From Fonsecaea monophora (lineage: Eukaryota > Ascomycota > Eurotiomycetes > Chaetothyriales > Herpotrichiellaceae): a stretch of 47,167 nucleotides of DNA. The stretch lies in assembly GCF_001642475.1 (NCBI RefSeq), contig NW_019174098.1, positions 1 through 47,167 of the forward strand, given 5' to 3'. The notes under the pieces are model-generated. The model was not told the origin of the DNA, ran no database searches, and saw only the letters and a program-made list of their open reading frames with translations. Shown piece after piece: positions 20,314 through 29,895 of this stretch (position 1 is its first letter; every line of letters starts with the position of its first letter). The translations under genes and the position numbers were made by a program.

Positions 20314-21870
20314 CTACTCCCCAATTCGCGGAGCTCCACCCTTCCAGTCGTGGCGCTCATAGTGTCGGAAGACCAAGTCGTAGCCATCAAGGTCATGAAC
20401 AATGCGATCGACACGACGGTAACCTTTGATGGCATCCATCTTGGTGTTGCGACGAGCAGCCTGTCGCTCCAACATTCTGATTTCAGCCAGCTCATCATGA
20501 TCAGCGTACGCCTTCTCCTCGAAAGAAGAGGTAGCTTCGAAAATGGTGACAGAGAATCGGCCAGGCTTGAAAATGTCTACCACGTGCTGAATGATGTCAG
20601 CCGTTTCACGACCCTTCTGGCCGCAAGGGACATTGGTCTCGAAAGATGCGTAAGAGCAGATCGGTTCTGGAGTCACATGGACAGTGAAATAGTGAGTCCC
20701 TTTCTGTCCATTAGGGGCTGGGATGACTCCGTTGGCCGAGAAGCCGCATGGAGTAAAGAGATATGCATCAACTCGAGCCTCTGGGTACTTGTCGGCCGGA
20801 TAAACGTTAGAAAGGCCGCACGCGTCAGACACGACGGTGCCAAGAGCATGACCTTCAGTGGTGAGTTCCGATGGAAAGGCCTCTTCCTTGATAGAAATGT
20901 CGCTGTCATCAGAAGATGCGTTGCTGAATACATCGATGTGATCGTCTCGCCCTTTTTGAGATCCTCTCCACTGATCTTCTGCGACCGCACTCGCATGGTC
21001 GAGGTAGAATTGTCTAGCATTCTCCTCGTCCAAATCAGTCATGAGGATCTCGAGAGTTTCGTCTTCACCTTCGCACACCTTCGAACCACGGTCGACCACC
21101 AGCGACGTTGGTAGTTCGAGCATCTTGGTCTCAGTCCCTGGACTATCCATGCTCTGTGGGCTGGCTGGTGGCGTCAACATGGTGTATGGTTCAGTCAAGT
21201 ACAAGTACCAATGCTCGCCGTTCATCTTGCCAATCATGTACGCACTCCCACCAACAAAGAGTTTGTCAAGAGTGTACACTTCGTCGCGCCAGCTGCGGTG
21301 TGGACCCCGCTGGCGGTCAGGGAACAGGTAGTTCTTGCGACTGTAGAAAACGCGGTATGGAGCGGCCGCAACGGCAATACCATTAGACGGTGGAGCAGTC
21401 GCACGTGGGAAGCCTCCAAAGAGAACCGCGATCTCGAGGATACGTGGCAACCCGCAAAGCAAGGTCGTGGTCCCGCATGTCTTCAATATAAGTTTGTGGG
21501 GAAAGACAAACATGCTCGACTCAGAAAGCAGATAAGCATCAACGTCTTCGGACTCGATGATGGACAAGACTTTGCAATTGACCAGGTCTAGCATGGACTT
21601 CCACACCTCGGACGGCACGGCCTTGAGTCCGGTGGGCTCCGAGCAGCCCTGGAGAGCGTCTGACGACGGACTGAACCATACTTCCAAAAGTTTCTCGGGA
21701 CCTTGAATACAGTCAGACACGAAAGCAACACAGACGAACAAGAACTTACCTTCAAAGGCATTGCTAGAATCCAGATCTAGCGCAACTTCATGATTGATAG
21801 TCAACGAGGGAGTGTGACTAAAACTCGATGGCGAAGTTGTATAATGCTTGGGGATCCCAATGTGTACCAT
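20314..21870 (-). CDS. SPE2: S-adenosylmethionine decarboxylase proenzyme
   Basis: Two exons, 21870-21750 and 21701-20314, flank a 48-bp intron (21702-21749; GTAAGT donor, CTGAC branch site, CAAG acceptor). Because the intron is a multiple of three and open it looks like coding sequence, but the family's NAFEG-PEKLLEVWF is restored only by splicing. The product is 502 aa. It makes decarboxylated AdoMet, the aminopropyl donor for spermidine and spermine. The proenzyme cleaves itself in LSESSMFVF; the expected site is Glu101-Ser102, the serine becoming the pyruvoyl cofactor. The conserved KTCGTT follows. FTVHVTPEPICSYASFETN near the C terminus is also typical. A Ser/Asp-rich insertion lies in the middle. 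ATG 21870 is the first ATG in frame; the frame extends upstream only to a TTG. The leader is discussed separately. Confidence 0.95.
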   Translation of the reverse strand: MVHIGIPKHYTTSPSSFSHTPSLTINHEVALDLDSSNAFEGKFLFVCVAFVSDCIQGPEKLLEVWFSPSSDALQGCSEPTGLKAVPSEVWKSMLDLVNCKVLSIIESEDVDAYLLSESSMFVFPHKLILKTCGTTTLLCGLPRILEIAVLFGGFPRATAPPSNGIAVAAAPYRVFYSRKNYLFPDRQRGPHRSWRDEVYTLDKLFVGGSAYMIGKMNGEHWYLYLTEPYTMLTPPASPQSMDSPGTETKMLELPTSLVVDRGSKVCEGEDETLEILMTDLDEENARQFYLDHASAVAEDQWRGSQKGRDDHIDVFSNASSDDSDISIKEEAFPSELTTEGHALGTVVSDACGLSNVYPADKYPEARVDAYLFTPCGFSANGVIPAPNGQKGTHYFTVHVTPEPICSYASFETNVPCGQKGRETADIIQHVVDIFKPGRFSVTIFEATSSFEEKAYADHDELAEIRMLERQAARRNTKMDAIKGYRRVDRIVHDLDGYDLVFRHYERHDWKGGAPRIGE

Positions 21871-22341
21871 ATCCTTTTCGAAGGTGTGGACAGAGTCCTC
21901 TCGGCTATCGGAAGTGTTGGAGTGTTGTGGGCAAGAAGGTGAAGGACCACTGATCTGACGATTCAGTGAAGCACTATCTGCCACCCAGACGAACAATGCG
22001 GTGTCCGCCTGAGAAGAGAAGGCCCACTATGCGGTGGGAGAAATGGAGGCTGGCTTTTGCCAGCAGCAGTGTGTTATGTGGTTTGAAATCCCTTCTGAGG
22101 GGTCGTTATGGAGGCCTGGTGGAGGAGAGGAGGAAGAAGATTTCCTGCACGAACGGAATTGTGGGCAGTATTTGTGCGCGCTTCCTGATCAAATTTTGAT
22201 AGCGCTCAAAAGTGTGAGAGGTGTTTGTTATCTTTGATGAGGAGGCTTTTGTTCGGTGGACGGTTCGCTGTGAGACTTTGTTGTAAACCCGCAAGTAGCA
22301 GGTGTTATCTGGGCCTATTTCTCGAGTGAGCACTGCCTCAG

Positions 22342-22416
22342 TCAATGGGGACTTGGAAGAGACGGGACGTACTTTGCTGGCTTAGATAGGAAGCGAAGCA
22401 GGTCCTTGCGGCTCAT
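22342..22416 (-). promoter_or_regulatory. Candidate uORF (24 codons) of the AdoMet decarboxylase leader
   Basis: On the minus strand an ATG at 22416 opens a 24-codon frame starting MSRKDLLRFLSKPAK and ending at TGA 22342. From here to the main ATG at 21870 (about 470 nt) there is no other ATG on this strand, where about seven would be expected. Plant and animal AdoMet decarboxylase mRNAs carry polyamine-responsive uORFs; a similar role here is inference. A strong GTACGT donor lies at 22372-22367 inside the uORF and a CTTCTCTTCTCAG acceptor near 22010, so a 5' UTR intron is an alternative reason for the sequence bias. Confidence 0.35.
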
Positions 22417-22456
22417 AGAGATATTGCTAGTAGTCGCTGGGGATGAAGGATGGCTA

Positions 22457-22471
22457 TCACAGCCTGAGCAT
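22457..22471 (-). promoter_or_regulatory. Candidate tiny uORF upstream
   Basis: A four-codon ATG frame (MLRL, stop TGA) lies 40 nt upstream of the 24-codon uORF. A tiny uORF followed by a small one recalls the plant AdoMet decarboxylase leader. It may lie outside the transcript. Confidence 0.2.
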
Positions 22472-23726
22472 CGAGTGAATCACTCAACTAGTGAGGTTCG
22501 CCAGGGCTGCGGTTGTGGTGGTGAAAATTGTGGGCAGCGGTGTAAAAAATGCCTCAGCAGAAATTCTGACCACTGGTTCGATGGACTGTCTGCAATGGAG
22601 AGGGCAGCCTGAAATTACACGAGTAGAGGGGATGATGAGCACAACAATGTAGCAATTGGCAACTTTGCAGAAGTTGAAATGGCAGTAGGTGTGGTAGAGG
22701 GATCAAAAGAGGCAAAATTGTGCGTTGAATGTTGATGTCGCACCAGAAAAAGAAGTGGCAGCTTTGTGTGTGACGGGCAGTGGTGAGTGAGTGGACACCG
22801 CCAGCTGGAAATTTCGGGGCGGAGACGCTGCCCAGCGGCCAGTGAGATGCCCAGGGGTGCCAGGGAACCCCGCCGCCTCGGCACCGATGACGAAAGGTCC
22901 CGGGTGCTGCGAAAAATCTTGATTAGCGCTGGATTAGTTGACAGGGGGCCACTGAAGGATGGCTCTGCCTTCACAGTATCAACACCACCATCACCAGACA
23001 ATGCAACTTCCGGAACAACCGAAGGGTCAGAGGGAAGCACCAGTAGAACGAGGGGCAGCAGGGGTCTGAATTTTGACTGAAACAAATACGAGGCGCTTTG
23101 CATGAGCTACTACTTGTATAGCGACTCCGCGCATAGAGGTATATATATCTGGTCGCATGTGCAAGCACGTGCCCCTCCATAACATCAACTGCACATGCTG
23201 CGGTGCTCTTTCGCTGAATATGAGGGACTCACTGCCGAAGGGAGAAAATTGTCTAAGGATAGTGTGCAAGTCCCTGGATACATTGCTTTCAAGTTCCTCT
23301 GAATCCGAATCATTCTTTAACTCGACCAGGGGAGGCGCAGCAAGCGCAGGCAGGATTTCAAACGAAAACGGTTGAATGATACCCATCCAATGCCTATTGT
23401 CTTGTACCTGGACCGCTTAACGCCACCCCCGCGAAGTTCACACCCCCGGTAGCCACGGGCCTACCCAGGCACCAGGTAAGGCTGCTGGCCCCCGGGGCTT
23501 TTCCAAGCTAGCAGCAGCTCGTCAGACTGGATCGACCACCCAATCGCGCCCACCAAGGCTGAACTGAAAATTGTCAACGCCACCACCCGGCAATCTCCGT
23601 CCCTGCTTAACAATCCTTTTGTCGGATCGTGCACTCACCAACTGCGTCAACTGCGATTTATTTCAACCCATTCCCTGCGCTGACCTCGAGTATGTTCATT
23701 TCTCAATAACAGTTTTCTTAGGCGGT
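22472..23726. other. Divergent intergenic region between SPE2 and CFD1
   Basis: No gene is supported. Open frames such as the one at 22615-23103 (minus) are Ser/Pro-rich and look like chance. The region must contain the promoters of both flanking genes. Near 23697-23721 a GTATGT...TTTCTTAG stretch just before the Cfd1 ATG resembles a very short 5' UTR intron. Confidence 0.4.
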
Positions 23727-24692
23727 ATGGGTCTCGAGAACATCAAGCACGTCGTGCTCATCCTCTCGGGCAAAGGAGGGGTCGGAAAATCAAGTGTCAC
23801 TCTGCAACTCGCCCTCTCCCTTACACGGCAGGGTCACAATGTCGGAATCCTTGATATCGATCTCACCGGACCCTCTATACCTCGTCTCCTCAATCTGGAG
23901 GACAAGAAAGTGACACAGGCTCCTGGTGGCTGGCTACCGGTCAAGGTACATGACGCAAGAGATGCAGGGGAGAAAGACAAACCCGCCAGAGGCTCCCTCC
24001 ACGCCCTGTCTCTAGCATTCCTCCTTCCTTCCCGCTCGTCGGCTGTCATCTGGCGTGGACCAAAGAAGACGGCAATGATCAGACAGTTCGTTTCCGACGT
24101 TCTATGGCCGCCGAATACAGACTACCTTCTTATTGATACCCCACCGGGCACCAGTGACGAGCACATTGCCATTGTCGAGGAACTACACAAACTTGCAGCC
24201 GATGTCCAACCTGTGACAGCGTCTAACGGCAATGGCCTAGCCCTCGAAATTGACGGCAGGCCAAAACTTTCTGGGGCAGTGGTTGTCACTACTCCGCAGG
24301 CTATTGCGACAGCAGATGTGCGCAAAGAGCTGAACTTCTGTGTAAAGACTCAGGTACCAGTGCTTGGAGTCATTGAAAACATGGCGGGTTACATGTGCCC
24401 CTGCTGTGGCGAGATAAGCAATGTCTTCAGCAAAGGCGGAGGCCAGATCATGGCTAGTGAAGCCAATGTTCCCTTTCTAGGCTCAGTTCCCATCGATACT
24501 GGCTTTGGGGCCTTGGTCGAAGGCGCAAAAGACGTGCCGAACACCGCCAATGACGCTCCAGCAACGAATGGTCATGATTCAGAGGAGTCTTCAGAACTGG
24601 TTGAACGATACGGAAAATGCGGGTTATGTCCCATTTTTGCCGATTTCGCCACCACAATAGACCAAAAAATACAGAACTCCTCGGTGCCTTAG
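23727..24692 (+). CDS. CFD1: Cytosolic Fe-S cluster assembly scaffold ATPase Cfd1/NUBP2
   Basis: A single exon encodes 321 aa, the usual size. The deviant Walker A motif GKGGVGKS is at residues 15-22, followed by ILDIDLTGPS and LIDTPPGTSDEH of Mrp/NBP35 P-loop ATPases. The C-terminal C-P-C-C (Cys224 to Cys227, in YMCPCCGE) supplies the bridging cluster ligands. Nbp35 has an extra N-terminal four-cysteine ferredoxin-like motif, absent here, which assigns this as Cfd1. With Nbp35 it forms the cytosolic scaffold on which 4Fe-4S clusters are built for cytosolic and nuclear proteins. A low-complexity insert with repeated Asn/Ala/Glu (about 270-295) precedes the last helix. The frame upstream of 23727 opens at TTG only. 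Confidence 0.95.
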   Translation: MGLENIKHVVLILSGKGGVGKSSVTLQLALSLTRQGHNVGILDIDLTGPSIPRLLNLEDKKVTQAPGGWLPVKVHDARDAGEKDKPARGSLHALSLAFLLPSRSSAVIWRGPKKTAMIRQFVSDVLWPPNTDYLLIDTPPGTSDEHIAIVEELHKLAADVQPVTASNGNGLALEIDGRPKLSGAVVVTTPQAIATADVRKELNFCVKTQVPVLGVIENMAGYMCPCCGEISNVFSKGGGQIMASEANVPFLGSVPIDTGFGALVEGAKDVPNTANDAPATNGHDSEESSELVERYGKCGLCPIFADFATTIDQKIQNSSVP

Positions 24693-24905
24693 TCTAAAGC
24701 TATCCGTCCGCTCTTCGTCTAACTCATATCACAGCGTGGGTGGCCGAAGTGTTTTGGCTCAACGTGTCTCATCACCACTCTAGCCCTCACACTATCCCTG
24801 TCCCCTTACAAGAGGTAGTCAGGGTGCCGAAGTGTAGCACACCAACATTGTGGCAGCTTTCAGGATCAGGATCAAGTCTCTGGATAGACTTGAACAATTT
24901 CCATC

Positions 24906-26801
24906 TTATGCTTGAACGGCGGTTATCCGTGCACTTCTCAGCCTCTGCGAGGAAGTTGGCGTAACAGAAGAAGCCGCAGCGCAAGACTGGATTATGCACC
25001 GTGCCGTCTCCCACGCCCACAGAGTGTTCTGATCTACCCATCTTACGTCTCTCGGATTCAGACTCGAAGAGATTCCAATATCAGCGGCAGCATTTCCTCC
25101 GGCTTTCGGAAGTGATGACTTGTCAACGTCATCGGCATTGACTGATTGTGGCTCTGCCCCAGATATCGAGGCTCCTAGCTGCTCTTGCGCCTTGTTCGTT
25201 TGGGAGGACATACTCGCCGGCTCGCAGCTAGGTCTATCAGCGGTTACGGGGAGTTCGTTGTCATCCGCGCTTGGTTGCTCGGTATCTGCTCCCTTGGGAC
25301 TGGGATTGCTCACTTGCTGTACAAGGTTCGCATCGAGCGTCGGTATGTTCACAGGTCTATTTCCATCTGTCACTGTGGAATGGCTGAGCTGCTGCATCTG
25401 TGCCATCATAGTCGAACTCAAGCGCTCCAGCCATTGTTCGCGACGTGGCGAGTGGGCAATGATGCTATCCATCCAGTTTGCGCGTAGACTTCGATTCCTA
25501 AAGTTCAAGGTATGAGAGCTTGTGGAAGAGGAAGTACTATACCCGGGGCTGCCCGTGTCAGTATGTTGTCCGGGCGGACAAGGAGAAGGAGATGATGTTG
25601 ATAACAATGGCGACGAGGACAAGGATGAGTACTTATTCTGGTCCATGCTATTGATCAAGTCGATTGCGCCAATCATCTGCGTGCGGCCCGCCATGCGGAA
25701 CGTGTTCGTCTGGACTTCGATATTGTTTTCTTGAAGCCAAGTGGCAGCGGCTCCTTGGGCTCGCGAAGACCAGGGCATCATAAACGCTGCTGCCTCGGAA
25801 CGAGCTAGCCGCGAGATGACCATGAAGACGAGCAACAACAAACCGTCCCAGCCCTTCTGGGCGGCTACGTATGTCATGGCCAACAGCTGGAGGTAGTGCG
25901 TGAGCTGGAAATACCAGAAGAGCCATCTGCAAGACCGCTCCGTGGTGATGGCCAACATGGGCTTGTTAAGCAGCCTGTCGATGATGGCGCGGTCGCCGCG
26001 GTAGAGATGCCAGGTCGACGCATTGTCGTGTGGCGCCACCAGCATACAGGCGGCATCATACGTTTCGTTGTTGTCGAGGTATCCCGGCGGCCGATGAAAG
26101 GGGAGGCGATGGTTGATCAGCGCATTGATGCAGGATAGCAGGAGGAGGGCACATGTCCCATAGGCACCGCACAGCGCCAGCAACCCTGCGAGTGCGGTGA
26201 CGAGAACATGGCCGGATACAGTGCACAGTCGCTCTAAGAGACTGGATGTGGCAGTGCGTTTGCTGCCCGCGGAAGCCTTGTTGAAGCGCAACTCGACAAG
26301 GTGCAGTACCTGCGGTCTGCAGAAGGCGACGTTCTTGGGCATGGACGTTTTCGTCGGAGGCTTTCCGTCCACCTTTGGCTGTGGCTGATGTCCTCCCCCA
26401 TTGCCAGTCTGCTCTGGTGCCGTGGTCTCAACATCGATGATCTCGGTCTTCCCTCGGAAGGCGTGTGCAGTGAGCAGCTCTCGCGCGGCACCGTTGGCGC
26501 ACTGGAACACGCTGCCCCAGGAGACATCCCACACGGTGGTCGACCCTGCGACACCTGCGCTGCTTGTCTGGTCGAGCACAGCCGATCCTAGCAAGAGCAG
26601 TCTGGCCACACCCTTGAGCTGGCCGAGCTTGGGCATGAGATCGAGGCAGATTTTCCCCCGGAGACACGCGTCGCCTATGACCTGGAACTCGTCGTGTGAG
26701 CTGGCGAGGTGCACGATCAGCGGCACCAGAGCGGACCACTCGGTGATGATATGGGGGAGGGCGGGAAGGGTAATATAGCTAGCATTGCCAATGGTACTCA
26801 T
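24906..26801 (-). CDS. Unknown multi-pass membrane protein
   Basis: A single-exon frame starts at ATG 26801 and encodes 631 aa. I do not recognise the family. The N-terminal part has hydrophobic patches. Hydrophobic helices long enough to cross a membrane lie at about 198-230 (VTALAGLLALCGAYGTC then ALLLLSCINALI), 292-312 and 319-333 (LLLLVFMVISRLA). They alternate with polar segments and ATWLQENNIEVQT. The C-terminal about 240 residues are Ser/Pro/Asn/Gln-rich and look disordered and cytosolic. The last about 35 residues may belong to a mis-joined intron; no decisive splice signals were seen. The gene is convergent with CFD1 and divergent from guanine deaminase. Confidence 0.75.
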   Translation of the reverse strand: MSTIGNASYITLPALPHIITEWSALVPLIVHLASSHDEFQVIGDACLRGKICLDLMPKLGQLKGVARLLLLGSAVLDQTSSAGVAGSTTVWDVSWGSVFQCANGAARELLTAHAFRGKTEIIDVETTAPEQTGNGGGHQPQPKVDGKPPTKTSMPKNVAFCRPQVLHLVELRFNKASAGSKRTATSSLLERLCTVSGHVLVTALAGLLALCGAYGTCALLLLSCINALINHRLPFHRPPGYLDNNETYDAACMLVAPHDNASTWHLYRGDRAIIDRLLNKPMLAITTERSCRWLFWYFQLTHYLQLLAMTYVAAQKGWDGLLLLVFMVISRLARSEAAAFMMPWSSRAQGAAATWLQENNIEVQTNTFRMAGRTQMIGAIDLINSMDQNKYSSLSSSPLLSTSSPSPCPPGQHTDTGSPGYSTSSSTSSHTLNFRNRSLRANWMDSIIAHSPRREQWLERLSSTMMAQMQQLSHSTVTDGNRPVNIPTLDANLVQQVSNPSPKGADTEQPSADDNELPVTADRPSCEPASMSSQTNKAQEQLGASISGAEPQSVNADDVDKSSLPKAGGNAAADIGISSSLNPRDVRWVDQNTLWAWETARCIIQSCAAASSVTPTSSQRLRSARITAVQA

Positions 26802-27333
26802 CTGGTCTGAAAAGGCACCGTCGCCGTTCTTGTCTTTCTCATAGTTTCAGAGAATAAACCATCCCTTCCATGATTCCAGTGGTATATGTAGAGATCGAGG
26901 CACGAAATCAAAGGCGGTTCTCCCCCCACGCGCTGGGGCTGTGCTGGGGCCATTGTTGCCTGCTCTTGATCATACGGAAGAGGAGAAGGCATCTCTATTC
27001 GACCTCAGCTGGGTCAAATCAACCTTGGAAAGCTTGGACCGGGGAAAGAGGCAGATTCGCATGGTGCCCGGGTGGCGCAAGTGGCGCAGTCCAGAGACCC
27101 GCAAGGCTTTGGTCACTCAGTCGCTCAAGGGGCTGTAGTGAGGACTCAGCAGAGGAAGGTGAAGCGAGGGTTTTGATACCGCGAATTGTAACACTGACAC
27201 GTTGAGGGAGTAATTGAACGTGATAAGACACATTACGGCTTCATCCGTCGCTCATGGGACTGATGCCCTGCGAGTCTAGACGTCGGTACCGAGTGCTTAA
27301 CTAAACCACGCAGTCCTTTATGATCTAACCGTC
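26802..27333. other. Divergent intergenic region
   Basis: This separates the membrane-protein gene from guanine deaminase. Small open frames have no support. No distinct regulatory motif was recognised. Confidence 0.4.
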
Positions 27334-28788
27334 ATGGAAGGCCCCTTTGCGTACTACGGTACCCTGATACACTCCCGGACCACGTCAGATATCGAGATCC
27401 TCACCGACACGCTGATCATAGTCGATGACACCGGCAAGATAAGTCACATCTATCCACAGTTCGAGCCTGAAAACGGACGAAGTCTAGAGGATAGCATTGG
27501 ATCATTGCTCAACCGACCCGACACTCAACTACCCGTCGTTCGCTTAGAGTCACCCAGCCAATTCCTCGTTCCGTCCTTCATCGACACCCATGTCCACGCA
27601 CCTCAATTCTCCATGCGCGGTCTCGGCCAAGGCCTCCATATTCTGGAGTGGTTGGATCAAATCACCTTCCCACACGAAGCTAAGTTCCGCGACACCGACT
27701 ACGCAAGGCAGGTTTACTCGAGATGTGTCGATCTGGGTCTCCGCCAGGGCGTGACCACGGCGTGCTACTTTGGCAGCCTGCACACGCCAGCGACCAAGAT
27801 CCTCGTGGATGTGTGTCTCGAAAAGGGCCAGCGGGCGTTTGTGGGGAAGACGTGCATGAATAACCCTGACACCAACCCGGCGTATTACCGGGAAGACACT
27901 GCGGACGCGGTGGCTGGAACTCAAGAGGTGATTCGGCATTGTCGAGCCGTCGATGAGAGAGGCGACATGGTCAGGCCCATCCTGACGCCGCGGTTTGCAA
28001 TAAGTTGCACCTCAGAGTCTCTGACAGAGCTAGGAAAACTGGCCAAGGAGCACGAGCATGCTTATGGAGTCGGACAAGGCGTCCCGAACCAAACGCACTT
28101 TTGTGAAGCTCAACAAGAGATCGACACCACGTTAAATCAGTACAAGGGATTTACCTGCGAAGCCGACTTGTACGCACACTATGGGCTGTTTGACCACAAC
28201 TCGGTGCTCGCACACTGCACACTGCCCAGCGAAGCTGACCAGGCCAAGATCAAGCAACAAGGCTGTGGAATCGCCCATTGTCCGGCGTCCAACACCACCG
28301 TCGGCGGCGGATTCATGGCCGCCCCGATCCGCAAACTCCTGTCCGACGGGGTCAAGAAGATCGGCCTGGGCACCGACTCGGGAGGTGGCTTCTCATGCAG
28401 CATCATGGACGCCATGCGCCTGGCCGTGATCGTGGGCAACGCACGCGAGATGATCTCGGGAGGGAAAGAAGAGCGATTGAAGCTGGACGAGATCTTCTAC
28501 ATGGCGACGCTGGGCGGAGCTAGAGTGCTGCGGATGGATGACCGGGTCGGCTCGTTCGAGGTGGGAAAACAGTTCGACGCGCTTTTGGTGGACATGAGCG
28601 ATCCTCCTCCTCACCAAGGTGAGTCTATTTACGCGGGAGTGCACACCATGATGGACGGCGAAAGCCGAACCGCCCAAGGGATCAGACAGGTCTGGGAGAA
28701 ATGGGTCATGACGGGGGACGATAGGAACTTGACGAAAGTGTGGGTGGGTGGGAGAACCAAGAAGGACATAACGCACGGAAAATCGTGA
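27334..28788 (+). CDS. GUD1: Guanine deaminase
   Basis: A single exon encodes 484 aa. It belongs to the amidohydrolase superfamily: the metal-binding HVH is at His86 and His88 in DTHVHAPQ, a marker of guanine deaminase; the His-x-x-Glu of the third ligand/substrate contact is at His255/Glu258; a further histidine is His294 in AHCTLP; and the catalytic aspartate is Asp348 in GLGTDSGGG. The enzyme converts guanine to xanthine and ammonia with one zinc ion, opening guanine as a nitrogen source. QTHFCEAQ replaces the more usual QTHxSEN, and about ten residues (YGVGQGVPN) precede it, a minor difference from the common form. The ATG gives a full-length N-terminal beta-sandwich. Confidence 0.95.
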   Translation: MEGPFAYYGTLIHSRTTSDIEILTDTLIIVDDTGKISHIYPQFEPENGRSLEDSIGSLLNRPDTQLPVVRLESPSQFLVPSFIDTHVHAPQFSMRGLGQGLHILEWLDQITFPHEAKFRDTDYARQVYSRCVDLGLRQGVTTACYFGSLHTPATKILVDVCLEKGQRAFVGKTCMNNPDTNPAYYREDTADAVAGTQEVIRHCRAVDERGDMVRPILTPRFAISCTSESLTELGKLAKEHEHAYGVGQGVPNQTHFCEAQQEIDTTLNQYKGFTCEADLYAHYGLFDHNSVLAHCTLPSEADQAKIKQQGCGIAHCPASNTTVGGGFMAAPIRKLLSDGVKKIGLGTDSGGGFSCSIMDAMRLAVIVGNAREMISGGKEERLKLDEIFYMATLGGARVLRMDDRVGSFEVGKQFDALLVDMSDPPPHQGESIYAGVHTMMDGESRTAQGIRQVWEKWVMTGDDRNLTKVWVGGRTKKDITHGKS

Positions 28789-29895
28789 ATAGGGATTGCG
28801 GGTCATTGCTATGCGACCTCTGTGATAGAAAAGAAGGTACCATGGTCATCACAGACATGATTCAGGGGACTCGTTACAGGTAGGCCAGCCTAGTGAACAC
28901 TCCTCTGATACTCTTGTTGGTGCAGCCTTGTCCGTCCCTTTTTGGAACGCATCGAACCCCACGCGGGGTTGCGGGGTGACTGCCCAGGCGTGCCAGGGTA
29001 GAAGAGGAGGGGCACGATGAGATGTGATATTCTGGACATTGGACATGACTTCGGCAGTTGACACGAACAGGAACCAGACAAGACCCATGTCCAGACACGA
29101 TGTAGGTTGTGAGGGTGTCTGGTGTCTCGTCTATGCCATCTACTACCTGGCCCTGAAAATGATCTCCCCGTCTTTCGAGCTATCGACAACTCGCACCTAT
29201 CATGTACCTAGGTAGGTAACCCCGGTAGGTAGCCTGGTAAGTAACTCCTGAAGACCCGTCCGTTCTTCGTTCCCTGCATGATCGATCCGTCACCATCGCC
29301 ATCATTCTCCAGCCATTGCTACCTACTACCTACCACCTACAAGCAAGCACAAGCACTAGCACTACACTAGCACCGCGGGACCCCGAGGGGTTCTTCGCAA
29401 ACGAAACATGGGGCATTCGCTCTTTTTGGAGAACGGCCACGGTGACGATGTGTCGAAAGAGAGAGAGAGAGAGAGAGGTGCAAAAATGCGGAGACTTGGG
29501 TACTATCTCCCTAGCTGGGTACATACGTACATACGTACCTACATGCCTACTTTTAGGGAGGTGGGTGGTAGGTATGTTCATATATCTAATGTAGGTAAGC
29601 GGGTAAGTAACTCCGTTCATGACCCCTGGGATACTAAGCTCCAGCCAGGGTTTGGACAGCCAGCCGACATCTTACAAAAACGCAGGTCCTGTCTCAAGTA
29701 TCTTTTCAGACAATACCCCTCAGGCTCAGGCTCAGGCTCGAGAGCGTGAAGGACTTATTTTATTATCGAGTGAACAAGTGAACTACTTTCATGCTTTCTC
29801 GGACCACGATACACGATACGATTCGAACAAAATATCAACGTCGTCACCAGCTCCGGATCCAGGTCCAGGTCCGGGTGTTATAAGGTACAATAACA
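28789..29895. other. Intergenic, TAGGTA/TACCTA-rich
   Basis: No gene is supported. TAGGTA or TACCTA blocks occur at 29204-29240, 29320-29342 and 29518-29600. (GA)n is at 29458-29477 and a CTCAGG hexamer repeat near 29718-29740. The last hundred bases contain the 5' UTR of the following gene. Confidence 0.45.

Noticed and set aside
20314..21996. Decarboxylase start at 21996
   Set aside because: The codon there is TTG. The first in-frame ATG is 21870, which gives a normal N terminus. The continuous frame through 21702-21749 is an intron of 48 bp, since removal restores the family sequence.
22615..23103. 162-codon minus-strand open frame
   Set aside because: Low complexity, Ser/Pro/Leu-rich, no domain or splice support; it lies in the divergent promoter region of two housekeeping genes.
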